The translations under genes were made by a program, and so were the position numbers. From contig CP136891.1 of the NCBI GenBank assembly GCA_034359265.1, positions 8,756,501-8,820,500 of the forward strand: a stretch of 64,000 bases of DNA. The letters run 5' to 3'. This document shows, in pieces, positions 46,292 to 57,503 of this stretch. Source of the DNA: Canna indica. Its lineage: Eukaryota > Streptophyta > Magnoliopsida > Zingiberales > Cannaceae. How positions within the stretch are numbered: position 1 is the stretch's first letter; each line of letters opens with the position of its first letter. Below the pieces are notes generated by a model, which had not been told where the DNA came from, made no database searches, and saw only the letters and a program-made list of their open reading frames with translations.

Positions 46292-48140
46292 ATGGCCAAC
46301 TCCGACCATGTCCTCTTCCTTCCATACCCGTGTCAGGGCCACATCAACCCCATGCTCCAGCTGGGGAAGCGCTTCGCCGCCCGCGGCCTCGTCGCCACGC
46401 TCGCCCCTACCCGCTTTATCCTCCGCACCGCCCGCCCCGAGCCCGGTACCGTCCGCCTCGCCGCTATCTCCGACGGCTTCGACCAGGCCGGCTACACCGA
46501 GGCCGGCTCCGTCTCAGCCTACCTCGACCGATTCGAGCAGGCCGGCTCGCGGACGTTGGACGACCTGCTCCGGACCGAGGCCGCCGCCGGGCGCCCCGTC
46601 CGCCTCCTGGTGTTCGACGCCTTCCTCCCCTGGGCGGGGGACGTCGGGCGGCGGCACGGGCTCGCGACGGCCTCCTTCCTCACGCAGTCCGCCACCGTCA
46701 ACCTCATCTACTGCCACGTGAACGCGGGGCGGATCGAGCTGCCGGTTCGTGCGGCGGTGGAGCTGCCGGGACTCCCGCGGCTGGAGCCGCGGGACCTGCC
46801 CTCGTATCTCCCGGAACTGATCTGCCTCTACCCGGCGTACCTAGAGATGGTGCTGAACCAGTTCAAGAACTTGGAGAAGGTGGACGAGGTCCTCATCAAC
46901 ACTGTCCACGAACTAGAACGCGAGGTATATATGTGCACGTCATATCCAACTTCATCTTCTCCATAAAGCTGCAGGCCTGCAGCAGAGCAATATGTGCTTG
47001 CATGCTCAACTTCATCTCTTTCACGATCCGATCCCAGACACAAGAATATATTGACTTAGCCAAGAACAATTTAAATCGAATCAGAATAAACTCATCGATT
47101 CAAAGTTTCCAATCAATGATAGCATTGAAAAGAGTGACGAAAATGATCTTAATGTCCTTTTCCCTAAGATTCTAAACATGCATGTCAGGCGACACTAGTT
47201 TTGTTTCTTCCTTAAAAAAGTGATAAAAATTCTTTTGGTGCCATGAATCACTTGTGGATAGCTTTTGATCAATTGCTGACGAACTATGAAATCGTAATAG
47301 ATGGGACTCTCGGTAAATTATTTGAAACCTGTTTGTCGTTTTCTAAACTATTCTCGTGATTTGATGTCTCAAGCATTTGCTGAGCTAATGGAATCTTGTG
47401 CGCAGGAAATGGACTACCTGAAGAGAGCGTGTGGGGCAAAGAGCGTAGGTCCAACAATACCATCGCTGTACCTCGACAACCGGCTCCCCTCCGACTCCGA
47501 CTACGGCTTCCACCTCTTCGCGCCGGACGTGGCGCTGTGCATGGCCTGGCTCGATTCCAAGCCGCCTGCCTCCGTCGTCTACGTCTCCTTCGGCAGCATG
47601 TCCGCGCTCAGCCCCGAGCAGACGTCCGAGCTCGCCTTCGGCCTGGCCAGCACCGGCAAGCCCTTCTTGTGGGTGGTCCGCTCGCCAGAGGCCACCAAGC
47701 TCCCTCGGGGATTCGCCGAGGAGTACGGCGCGGAGCGCGGCCTGATCGTCGCCTGGAGCCCGCAGCTGGAGGTCCTCGCGCACGCGGCAGTAGGCTGCTT
47801 CGTGACTCACTGCGGTTGGAACTCGACGGTGGAGGGGCTCAGCCTGGGGGTGCCATTGGTGGGGGTGCCACAGTGGACGGACCAGCCGACGAACGCCAAG
47901 TACGTGGAGGACGTGTGGGAGGTCGGGGTGAGGGTGAGGAGGGAGGAGGGGGGATTGGTGAGGAGGAAGGAGATAGAGAGGTGCGTGAGGGAGGTGATGG
48001 AGGGCGGCCGGAGCGGCGAGATGAGCCGGAATGCGGTGAAGTGGAGGGAGCTGGCGAAGGCGGCGGTGGAGGAGAAAGGGAGCTCGGAGGAGAACATTGC
48101 GGGACTCATTGCCAAGTACTGCAACCAGAAAGCAGAGTAG
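46292..48140 (+). CDS. UDP-glycosyltransferase, UGT74-like (copy C)
   Basis: Exons are 46292-46924 and 47406-48140, giving 455 residues with the same layout as copy A: catalytic His17 (here PYPCQGHINP, Cys instead of Ser at 14), Asp109, and the PSPG box ending QWTDQ. By eye the two proteins differ at only a few dozen positions (for example ICLYPAY for ISVYPAY, QTSELAFGLAST for QMSELAFGLANT, GGLVRRKE for GGMVRREE). The intron is 481 bp and free of MITEs, so it probably shows the ancestral state. No stop or frameshift is present, so copies A and C are both likely functional paralogues. The acceptor substrate is unknown. Confidence 0.93.
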
Positions 48141-48542
48141 GCACTTCCTGAAGGTGTCTATTATGTTCTATCTTCTAAGAACAATAAATGTGAGGTTTTG
48201 GGGCAACTCATCATCTCCTCACTGGATTTGTAGCTTTCTAATTTACTAGCAAGCTTTTTAGAATTAATCAAACAAAATATTCTCAAAACCAGTTCCACAA
48301 ATTCTTTGGAAAAACTTTTTGTCAATCAAGAACCTGTTGAGCTTAACGAAACAAAACCCACGATTTTATTTATCATTATATATATTGACCTGCATGGAAG
48401 TACAAGGAAACATTTAACCAACATTAGGTTAAAATTTAAATGAAAATATCAGTCAAAATGCATCCTAGCATTAGTTTACTAGATATTCTTACAAGAGAAC
48501 GAGTAGAGGTTGAAAAATGAAAAGTTTTTTTTTCGGTTCGAA

Positions 48543-48780
48543 TAAAACTTTTATGGAGCTGGACTCTATATAAATTTTTGTGAAACTCCTCCTATGAGTG
48601 AACATAGGTTTACTAACATTGAACCTAGTATAATTTATACTGTACATAAAGTAAAAGTGAATCTATGTTGCAAACGAATGAACCTAATATTTTCACTTCA
48701 GATTCAATATTAATGATCTTAGGTTCAATATTAAAAAACTTAGGTTCACTCGTAGGTGGGGCTCCATAAAAGTTTTTTTT
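48543..48780. mobile_element. Small MITE (AAACTTTTATGGAGC termini)
   Basis: The ends AAAACTTTTATGGAGC and GCTCCATAAAAGTTT are inverted repeats. CGGTTC occurs just outside each end (48534-48539 and 48781-48786), suggesting an imperfect target duplication of about 9 bp. The interior carries several inverted copies of a TAGGTTCACT-type word. A tiny related palindrome is inserted in the UGT pseudogene at 35033-35100. Confidence 0.6.
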
Positions 48781-48893
48781 CGGTTCAGAGCACTTTATGA
48801 AACCAAGGTGACAACATACAGTGAGGACTAATTTTAAACTGGAGTTGAATGCCAGGTTTTTGACCAGAGCTTAAATTTAAACAATACCACATG

Positions 48894-51800
48894 CTAATCT
48901 GATTGACTTGTGCTGTCTTCCTCGATTAGATGCCCTAGTTTGATTATGTCTTCAACTAGAATTTTCCCTTCTGTCAAAGAGTAAATTCCGAGCATAAGAT
49001 TGTTGGGTCAGTGCCAGGAATGCATTCACTTACTAGTGTAGATCTATTAACCTTGGTCCCTGGAAAGGTTGCTGATAACTTCTTCAATGCTTGCTTTGTC
49101 CAAGATGTTCTTTAAGTACATGGCCGCTACTGCCACCACCTCTTCTGGTGTCACTTTACCGTCGTGATCACTACATTATACAAAACTTGAGTTCAAGTTG
49201 GGCATAATTCTACCAAATTACAAATTTTGATTCCGACAACACGAATCATGCGATAGATGCCATTCTTAGTTTACATTGTTTAACTCAATTTGTTATGTAT
49301 TCATTACTTGGATTGACTGTGGCAAAGAAATAAATTATGAGGTAAAAATATATCTGCCTAAAAGAAAAAAAAAAATTCTAGTAATTACATTACACCATTA
49401 TCATTTCCAAACACCTCTAGAAGAAGATGCCAAAATAACTCTTACCTATCAAGTAGTTTCCACCATCTACCAATTGCAGTGTCTACGTCGTCAATCTCTT
49501 TTTTTAGTTTCTGAATCATGTGGTCAACCTGGAGAGTAGAAAAACATGTTATTTTACAAACAAACAAATGTAATTTTTCAAATATGTTACAGATTTTTGT
49601 GCAGCCAAGGTTGCATAGAAGTTTTGTTCAATGACAAACTAGAAGTTTATTTCAAAAAGCACTATTATCCAACTTATAAGTGATGCATACTTTTTTTTTA
49701 AAAATTACTAACCAAACACAAATTAACTCAGATAACCAGGAGAGAGACAAGATGGATGGCAACCAGCCCACAGCAGGAAAGTTGATAATGAAATAATAAA
49801 CATAATAATAAGATAAGGATATGAAAATAAAAAAGTTGTGAAAAATACAACAGCAAAAGAATACAAATATCTGACATTTAGATACCATAAAGGAAACAAA
49901 GTCAAAGTGCGGAAAACATCCCTAATACATGGTGATTACCTTGTTTCGTAGCACCAATGAGACTTCATCTGCTGGAGCTCCTTCAGCTGCATGATCCTTT
50001 TTTTGCCTAGCTTCTATATATGCCCTCTTAGCTTCATCTCCTTCAGCACCGGCTTTCTCGAGCATGGTATTATATAGTTCTATCTGCGTAAGCATAAAGT
50101 GACATCAGGAATGGAATTAATTCAGGAAAAATAAAGAAAAAGAAAATCCAATCATTGATATGACTAACACCAACCTAAAATTTATAAGCTAAGAGCGCAA
50201 GACCAACAAAAACGACTAAATCATTAATATAACTAACACCAACCTAAAATCTACAAGATGAGAGATAAGACATCAGTGCTATCTTGAATTAAAAATGTAT
50301 CAAGCCCATGGTTTTTAGATAAAAATTACCTCTTTTCTGACAAGGGTCATAAACTCTGTGCGCTCTGCGCTGATCGACTGAAGTATTTTAACAGGTAGCA
50401 TCAACAGGAATAAGAATGAACATCTGAAAGTTGATGCAAGGGAAATAACAATTGATGCTTACAGGAGCAGAAGCTAGAATAGCCAATGCATGACTGATTT
50501 TGCATAGTTGTTCTTGTTTTTCAGATGCTTTGGCTTTGACCAGATTCTCTGCTACCCTAGAGGTAAGAGATGTTAACTCTTCAAGAGCCTCCTGATCTTG
50601 GAGAATTCCATATTCTTTCATGTTGTCCTTCTCTTCACCCTTCTTTTCTTCCTACAGGAGTATACAAAAAGAAAGGATAGGCTTTGGTCTAATGGCTAAC
50701 ATCATTTGGTGTCCACAAGATTTAAGTCTCAGGAGGCTCTTTTTTGGAATGGTTAAACAAAGGTTAATGCCTTAGCATATCTGAAAATACAGTAGCATTT
50801 GTGTGGTTACAATGAAGTTGGGGAAAAAGACCAACAATATAGAAACTTATATTCAACATTCATTTGTCTCAGTCCAATAAATGAAAAATATTAGTATGTA
50901 TGTAGATAAATGATTCCTTCTAAACAGATGATACACTTATGAGTGATGCTCAAATGTCAACACGACCTTGATAATATACAATACACACTTTATGATTACA
51001 AGACTCGGTAGACAGAGACATCCAAAGCCACAAAACCATATATAGTTCAAATTAGCAAGATACTTATGCACAGGGATAAAAAAACATAGTAATGTTTAAG
51101 GAACCTTGTTTTACAGAAAACTATCTTTGCATAAGTAATAGCTTGCAATCTCTTCAAACTTAAAGATGATTGACAATTAAGGAAATGAAATGTATTTAAG
51201 AACATTAACCTAGCTTACAATCACAGCTATTGCTAAGGCCAACAGTCTGAAGTGAGGAATCATTTGTGTACATTAGAAGGTGAGGAGCAAAGGAAGCTTT
51301 ATTTTAGGGTAGGGCAGGTGTAATGTGTGGCTAATCACATTACTCGAGTATAACGATAAACAAGTAGAAGTATATACTACTAAACGGCAGATCTTGAAGT
51401 CCAGAGAACAATTACCTTCCCCAAATATTTGCCAAGATACTCTGAAGCCTGTTTAACGTTTCTAACATGCTCAACATGAAGTTCCTTGCCCATTTCTTCA
51501 GCTATTTCTTGCAAAAACTTTACGTATTCTAGTTTTGCTTTCAGTCTCCTTTTTACAGTTTCCTACAAAATTTTCATTACAAATTAAAACCGGAGTAATA
51601 TCAAATATACTATTTCGCAATCATAGCTTACAAACACTATGCTGAAGGGAAAAAAACACAAAGAGGTCGACTAACAAATAAGTATAGATTTGAATGTTCA
51701 GATACTTTGGTGTACCAACAAGAATGCTCTCAATTAGATGATAATCCAACATATACAATTTTAATATCTTGGTATGTTGATTGCGGAATTATGGAAAAGG

Positions 51801-52920
51801 CACTTCAATACTATCTAAAGATCATTATCAAAGTCAAGATCCACATCAGAATAGAGTACAAAAAACAAGAAACCTAACTCTAACCTATACCTGTGTTTTC
51901 ATTTTTCCCTTAAACATGGAAGGCAGCATGTCCGGAAATAGTTTGAGGAAAACCGGAAGCAAGAATTCCATGAACGGAACTATGATAAAAACTGCAAAAG
52001 GAACCAGCCTGAAGATATCCGCTATAGTTTGAGTGAGTTGCCGTCGTTCTATTCTAGATAACTTCTCTCCGCCAGCAACCTTCAACAGCAATTTGGAGGA
52101 TACTCTTATATCATCCCATAGTAGCTTGAAACCCAACCAATAGTGCCTTATAGTAGACTTGCAGTCTACCTTCCATTGGCGGAACTTCATGGCACATTCT
52201 GCCCTAAATGGTAAGGAAAATAGTAAGGAGATATAAACTGACTAATCTAACCATGTAAGCTAGATATTGCTTAAAAAGTCCTTGAAGATTGTCTATGGAA
52301 TCTACAGAGCAATACCTGCTCATAGAAAAAATAGTTCTCCAAAATGAACCAATCAATAGGAATTTGATCCAAAGTTTTTGCATAACAGAGGTGGAAATTC
52401 TCTGAGATTCCTCAAGCAACTTCTTGGTTTTTGCTTTAGCTTTGGCCACTCTAAGATCTTCGATTGCCTGGTCACATTCCTCAGGTGAAGCACTTTTTTC
52501 TTGTTCCGTATACTGATCTGCACTGTCTTCATCCCTGATACCTATTTTTGACAACCTGCTTCTTGCTGTGCTTTCAGCACGAACAAATTGTCTTAATGAT
52601 TTGAGTCCCACTGGTAGAAATTGCTTTCCTCCACCACTACAACCAACAACGTAAGTTCCACAAGAAGGCAGATTGGCACAAATGGCTAATAAACCTAAAA
52701 GGTCCTCTTTGGGAGGAAAAACGGCCCCAAAACCGATAGTGCTTTTGGTATAGTCAGAACGAAAGTTAACACTCTGAGGCAAAATGAACTCGCCTGCATC
52801 CTGATATAACTTTCCACTCGCATACGCTGAATAACCAAAAGATGGACTAACAGGATAATTGAAGATCTCAAATAACTTCCTTTTGCCAGCAATGATTAGT
52901 CTTGAGGTCATTGTTGGCAT
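48894..52920 (-). CDS. LETM1: LETM1-like mitochondrial inner-membrane protein, lacking the second half of the LETM1 domain
   Basis: LETM1 proteins sit in the mitochondrial inner membrane and support cation/proton exchange and translation. Exons: 52920-52316, 52203-51891, 51562-51416, 50651-50463, 50377-50330, 50083-49940, 49528-49446, 49170-49052 and 48970-48894. All phases join, giving about 574 residues. Visible are a basic N-terminus (possible presequence), a coiled-coil-prone stretch, the front of the LETM1 domain with the membrane segment (RLVPFAVFIIVPFMEFLLPV, residues 268-285), a coiled coil, and a canonical EF-hand loop DSDHDGKVTPEE (509-520) near the end. Exon 3 (ending YLGKYLGK) is followed directly by sequence that in other plant LETM1 proteins lies about 200 residues further on. 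The 764-bp intron between them (50652-51415) was read through and contains no matching exon. The start may instead be the ATG nine bases downstream. Confidence 0.85.
50675..50755 (+). mobile_element. Possible SINE remnant in a LETM1-like intron
   Basis: TGGTCTAATGGC resembles a polymerase III box A, and AGATTTAAGTCTC about 35 bp further on resembles a decayed box B. They are followed by AGGAGGCTCTTTTTTGG, as in tRNA-derived plant SINEs. No target duplication was identified. The assignment is tentative. Confidence 0.3.
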
Positions 52921-53620
52921 TCTTCCTAAATTAAGAGGCTTTCGTCATCTCTTCAGCATCTCCACCCTCTCCTCTCCCTCAAAAAAATCTCCTCCCTGAT
53001 GACAAACTCTCCAATTTAAATCACACCTTAAATAATTAACAAAAGAGACCATGAAACTGATCGGATTTTAAAAGAAGCTTATTTAAGGATAATAGTGAGA
53101 AAAAGGAAATGATATCTATCATCTTATTCCCATTTCTTTGTGTGTCTCTTCCTGGAAAAATGAGAAATTTGTTTACCTCGAAAAAGAGTTTATTTTTGTT
53201 AAGATCGGAAGTGGCAAAATTCTATTGACATGACAAAAAAAAAGATCGCCACGAGTCCTTAGGCTTCGAAAATTGCCGATCGTCAAATACTCAAATGCAT
53301 AGCAGGTGGAAGGGAATTGCAACAAGACAATAAAATTGCACGATTAAATCGGGGAATTAAGAGAAGAAACACAAAAAGGAGAAATAACCAATTAAACTTG
53401 CCTCTAAACCTCCGCCGCCTAACGGGAAAAATCGAAACTCCCACTAGAAGATGCGAAAGAGATATCAAAACGCCCGCGACTTGCTAATCCGCATCTGCAT
53501 TTTAAGAGGTGGAAGGCGAGAACGAGAACGTGAATAGGGTTTTCGAGAGAAGGACACGAGGAAGAAGACGACCGAGCTCTCTCGCCGCTTTTGAAGTGCA
53601 TATATATCTATAAACCGCGC
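52921..53620 (-). promoter_or_regulatory. 5' leader and promoter region of the LETM1-like gene
   Basis: On the minus strand an acceptor-like TTTAG lies just before the ATG at 52920, so a leader intron is possible. A TATATAT run at about 53,600-53,611 could serve as the TATA element, with GA-repeats around it. No coding exon was recognised upstream. Confidence 0.35.
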
Positions 53621-54273
53621 GAGAGAGAGAGAGCTCGGCTGTCGGGGAGGCGGATCCGGATGTGTCCGCTAACTGGAGCATCCGAATCCGGTAAGGGAGC
53701 TTGTTTCAACCGGAACGAGAACCGGACGAAATTTCGTGGGCCGAGCCGATTTGGTACGACTCATGAGGGTTTTCTCCAATTAGAGATCCATAATCTTCAA
53801 ACCCAACAAATAACTAATCTCCAATTAGATTGTGGTTTGTGGATAAAAGCCTAATGCAAACATTGATAGCTCGGCGGTTAAATATCTAAGCTTGTTGTCT
53901 ATAGTTTTCTTTTTTGAAACAAAAATACCCCTACTAATAACAATGATGTCAATGTCCATGTCCCATTAACGACGCAAAATTACTTTGTTTTTTTAAATTG
54001 TCCATGTCCCGTGAATTGAACGATGTTGCCGTCACATACGGTATGTCAAATTTTGACTAAAATATCCTCCACATCAACGTGAATCCACATCTCACTAACT
54101 CACCGGCTCGTCGATGTCGCTATCTATCCTTCCTAGTGCGAAAAGGGCACGATGACATGGTCACCCGCCGACCACGCTTCATCCTCCTCCTCGCACCGGT
54201 CTATGACCATGTCACTGTGCCCTTTGTGCGTCGAGGTGATGTGGTCGGCGCGATGACAAAGATGAGTAGCGAC
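53621..54273. other. Spacer
   Basis: No gene was recognised. A GC-moderate stretch at about 54,080-54,270 is open in one frame but shows no protein family features. Confidence 0.4.
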
Positions 54274-54769
54274 TAGGGGTGGGAATTAGGTCAGACGGCC
54301 TGTCAGGGGCATGTGGCCTGACCTGACCTCTTTAAAAAAACTTAGGTCAAGACTTATTTCTAGATATATTTTTCTTATCAGGCTAGGCCCAGGCTCACTA
54401 TATAGCCTATTGAGCCTGATAGATCAGCCTGGATCTTTTAAGATAGTATATATAATATATAATAAATATAAATATTATTAGTTTATTATATATTTACATT
54501 ATATATAATAATATATATATATTAATTTAATAAAATAATAATTTTTGTTGTTATGTTTAAATTTATTGTTATCATTTTTGTATTGGAATTGAAAGTAGAT
54601 TTTATAAATATATTTCAGGTTTTAGTAGACTTTATAAACAGACCACAAGCCAGATCAGGCCTATGAACGGGTCAGGCTCAGGTCGAAAAAATAGCCTATA
54701 ACAAGTCACAAGTCAAGCTCAGGTCAATTTTTTACTATACAAGTCTCACCTGATCTATTTCCACCCCTA
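54274..54769. mobile_element. Non-autonomous hAT MITE, 496 bp
   Basis: The ends TAGGGGTGGGAAT and ATTTCCACCCCTA are inverted repeats. The flanking 8-mers GTAGCGAC (54266-54273) and GTAGCGAT (54770-54777) differ at one position. The interior alternates AGGCCTGA/TCAGGCCT-like words. There is no coding capacity. Confidence 0.87.
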
Positions 54770-54777
54770 GTAGCGAT

Positions 54778-55796
54778 GCTGGCGAAACGATAAGTTAGTA
54801 GGATCATGGGTCCCACGTTGATGTGGATGACATTTTAGTCAAAGTTTGACATGTCGGCATCGTTAATATGACATGGACAACGTTTAAAAATTAAAATAAT
54901 TTTGCATATTCTTTTTGTTACGGTAGGAACATTTGTGCTCCAGAAAAATCTAATGAGCAAAATAGGGCCTCAAGACAAACGTGATGATCAAAATAGTACT
55001 TTTTGCAAATGACGTGTCAGATGACTATATTAGTAAAATGACACATCAGTTTCGTTAACGGATTCATGATGTCGTTTTAGCATTAGGGGCAATATAGTAA
55101 TAATTTTAAAAAAATAGATAATTTTAAGCTAAAAGAAATATGGAGGGTAAATAATTTTTTTCTAGGAACAAATTAGTACTCGATCAAAAATATACGATCT
55201 TCAATCTTGATATTCTTTAATTAATTGATTAATTAAGGGCATACATATCACTAAGGGCATGTGAATGATTGGTTGGGACAAAATTGTGGTCATCTAGCCG
55301 AGTCGGGTTGGCTAAAAATGGGCTTCCACTTTTGACTCGGTCAACGGAGTTATTATGGAGAGGCAAGTGAAACTGTGAAAGTGATGAGGACTCTCTTTGA
55401 CTCTCCTCGGTTAGGTTTGGAATTGAATTCCGTCCGCTCATTTAAGCCGCATGTGTCACGTTCCTTTTCTCGTGTCTTATTCTAATATTTCGCCCATTTT
55501 TAATTCATTTCCTCGAATTTAGTTTTCGTTGTTTACGAGAAAAATACAATTCCACACGATTACGGCTCCCAATTAATATATTATAATAATTTATAACATA
55601 AAATAAAATAAAATAAAATAAAATGAGAAGGTTGTTCGATTCAAATGAGACCTAAAATTGCTGACGTCATGGTCCTATTGACCAAATTAAAGAACGGCCA
55701 TGGATTTGCAATACTAATGCACTAAAATTAAAGCTGATTGAGCTCATTAAAGCGGCTTTATATAAGTCTGAGAAAAAAAATAATGGGTACAAAACA
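54778..55796. other. AT-rich spacer
   Basis: No gene was recognised. A short (AAAAT)n run is present at about 55,599-55,624. Confidence 0.5.
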
Positions 55797-55799
55797 TTA

Positions 55800-56615
55800 G
55801 GCGCTGTTTGGTTAGCGAAAATTATTTTTTGGTTTGATTTCAGTGAAATTGAAAACTTGGTTTTGGTTTCTAGTTTTCAGTTTTCCGAAAATGCGTTTGG
55901 TTAATAAAAATAACATCAGTTTTAATTAGTTGAAACCAGTAAATATTTATTTAATTATAAAAAATAATATTAATTTTTCTTGAACATTTCCAATAATAAT
56001 TAAATGTTTAGTTAATTTACAAAATTAAATATTTGTTAATATGATTACAAAATATTTAAATGATTTAATTAATTAAGTTATTGATAATTTAAGATTTTTT
56101 TGTTCAATTAGATATAAAAATTAATTAATAATTATTATAAAATTTCAAAAAAAAAAAAGTCCAATGATCTAAAATTAGGTTTGATTAAATTATAAATAGA
56201 CCAACTTTAAGAAAATTAAGTTATTTAAAATTTGGGTTTGAGTCAATTAGATATAAATTGGTTTAATTATTTTATAAATTTAAGATAAAAGTCTGAGTTA
56301 AAAATGATAATTTTTATTTTTATTTTTAAAAATTCGATATAGTTTGATTTATTTTTAAATTAATTAATTTTATAAAAAAATATTTATAATTACAAAGTTG
56401 TCACAATATTTTGATAACGAAACCGACAGTCTCGAAACCACAAAAAATAACATTCTGTTGTTTTCATTTTTATTAAGAAAACTGGTTTCGTTTTCATTCT
56501 GGTTTCGATTCAATTTCACGAAAACACTAAACCAAACACGTTTTCGTAAGCAGTTTTGGTTTCAGTGAAACTGAAACCATGAAAACAGACTTGGTTTCGC
56601 TAACCAAACAGGCCC
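55800..56615. mobile_element. PIF/Harbinger-like MITE (GTTTGGTTAGCG family), 816 bp, best-preserved copy
   Basis: The ends GGCGCTGTTTGGTTAGCG and CGCTAACCAAACAGGCCC are inverted repeats bounded by TTA on both sides (55797-55799 and 56616-56618). It can serve as reference for the copies at 25321, 31023 and 33951. It has no coding capacity. Confidence 0.87.
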
Positions 56616-56663
56616 TTAGAGTTAGAAATCGATACCGTAAATCAGCATCACTCTGCTATATTA

Positions 56664-57500
56664 GGGGGCATTTGGTACAAAGCAATCTATTCAGATTATC
56701 AAAAATTATGATTTAAATTACTTGAGCTCATTACGTTAACATGTTTGATTGGATCAAATTACTAGTAAATCATATTACATTGGTAATTCATATTTTCACC
56801 AAATTAACAAGGTAGATAGTCTGCAAAAAAGGTGTCGGTGTAAATTACGTGAAAATTTTATTTTTTATTTTTTAACAAAAATATCCCCAAACAAAAATAT
56901 CCCTCATTGCGGTCTCCCCTCTTTCTTTCGCTACAATCCACTTCTCTAATTTTTCTTTAACCTCGTCTCTTCTGCCTCAATCTCCATCTCCCCTTCTCCT
57001 TCGCCCTCATCGCTCTTTATTATCTCGCCCGATTTTTCAACAACAAAATTTAATTTTTCTAGTATAATAGGGCATCATTGATCGTCGATCGGTGATGACC
57101 CCAATCGTCGGCGCGGTGATGAGGTCTCGTCGATCGCCAACGATGGGGTGTCGCCGGTAGCCGACGACGAGGTGTCGCATGTCACCGACAATGGGGTGTC
57201 ATTGATCGTCTACCACAGGATGTTGTCGTTTGTCGATGATCAGATTAGGTGTCGTAGGTATCGAATACCGTGAGGGTTATAGTTACTCAATCTTGTTTGG
57301 AGAATATTTTAGTAAAAGAATATTATTTTTTCGATAATTTTATTATTGTACCAAATATGATAATATGAAAAATCAGTAAGATTACCTACGCATATCAAAC
57401 ACTACAATAAGATACTAACGATAATCTAAAATGTGACTATTTACGTTGGTGGAATATTGATTGTCTAATAATTTATTTGGCAAATGTACCAAACACCATC
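56664..57500. mobile_element. PIF/Harbinger-like MITE (GGGGGCATTTGGTACA termini), 837 bp
   Basis: The ends GGGGGCATTTGGTACA and TGTACCAAACACCATC are inverted repeats bounded by TTA (56661-56663 and 57501-57503). The interior includes an irregular GC-rich patch at 57,080-57,260 with repeated GGTGTCGC words of unknown origin. It differs in terminus from the GTTTGGTTAGCG family. Confidence 0.8.
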
Positions 57501-57503
57501 TTA

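Noticed and set aside
54079..54276. 65-codon frame in the spacer
   Set aside because: No recognisable family, no splice partners, and it runs into a hAT MITE.
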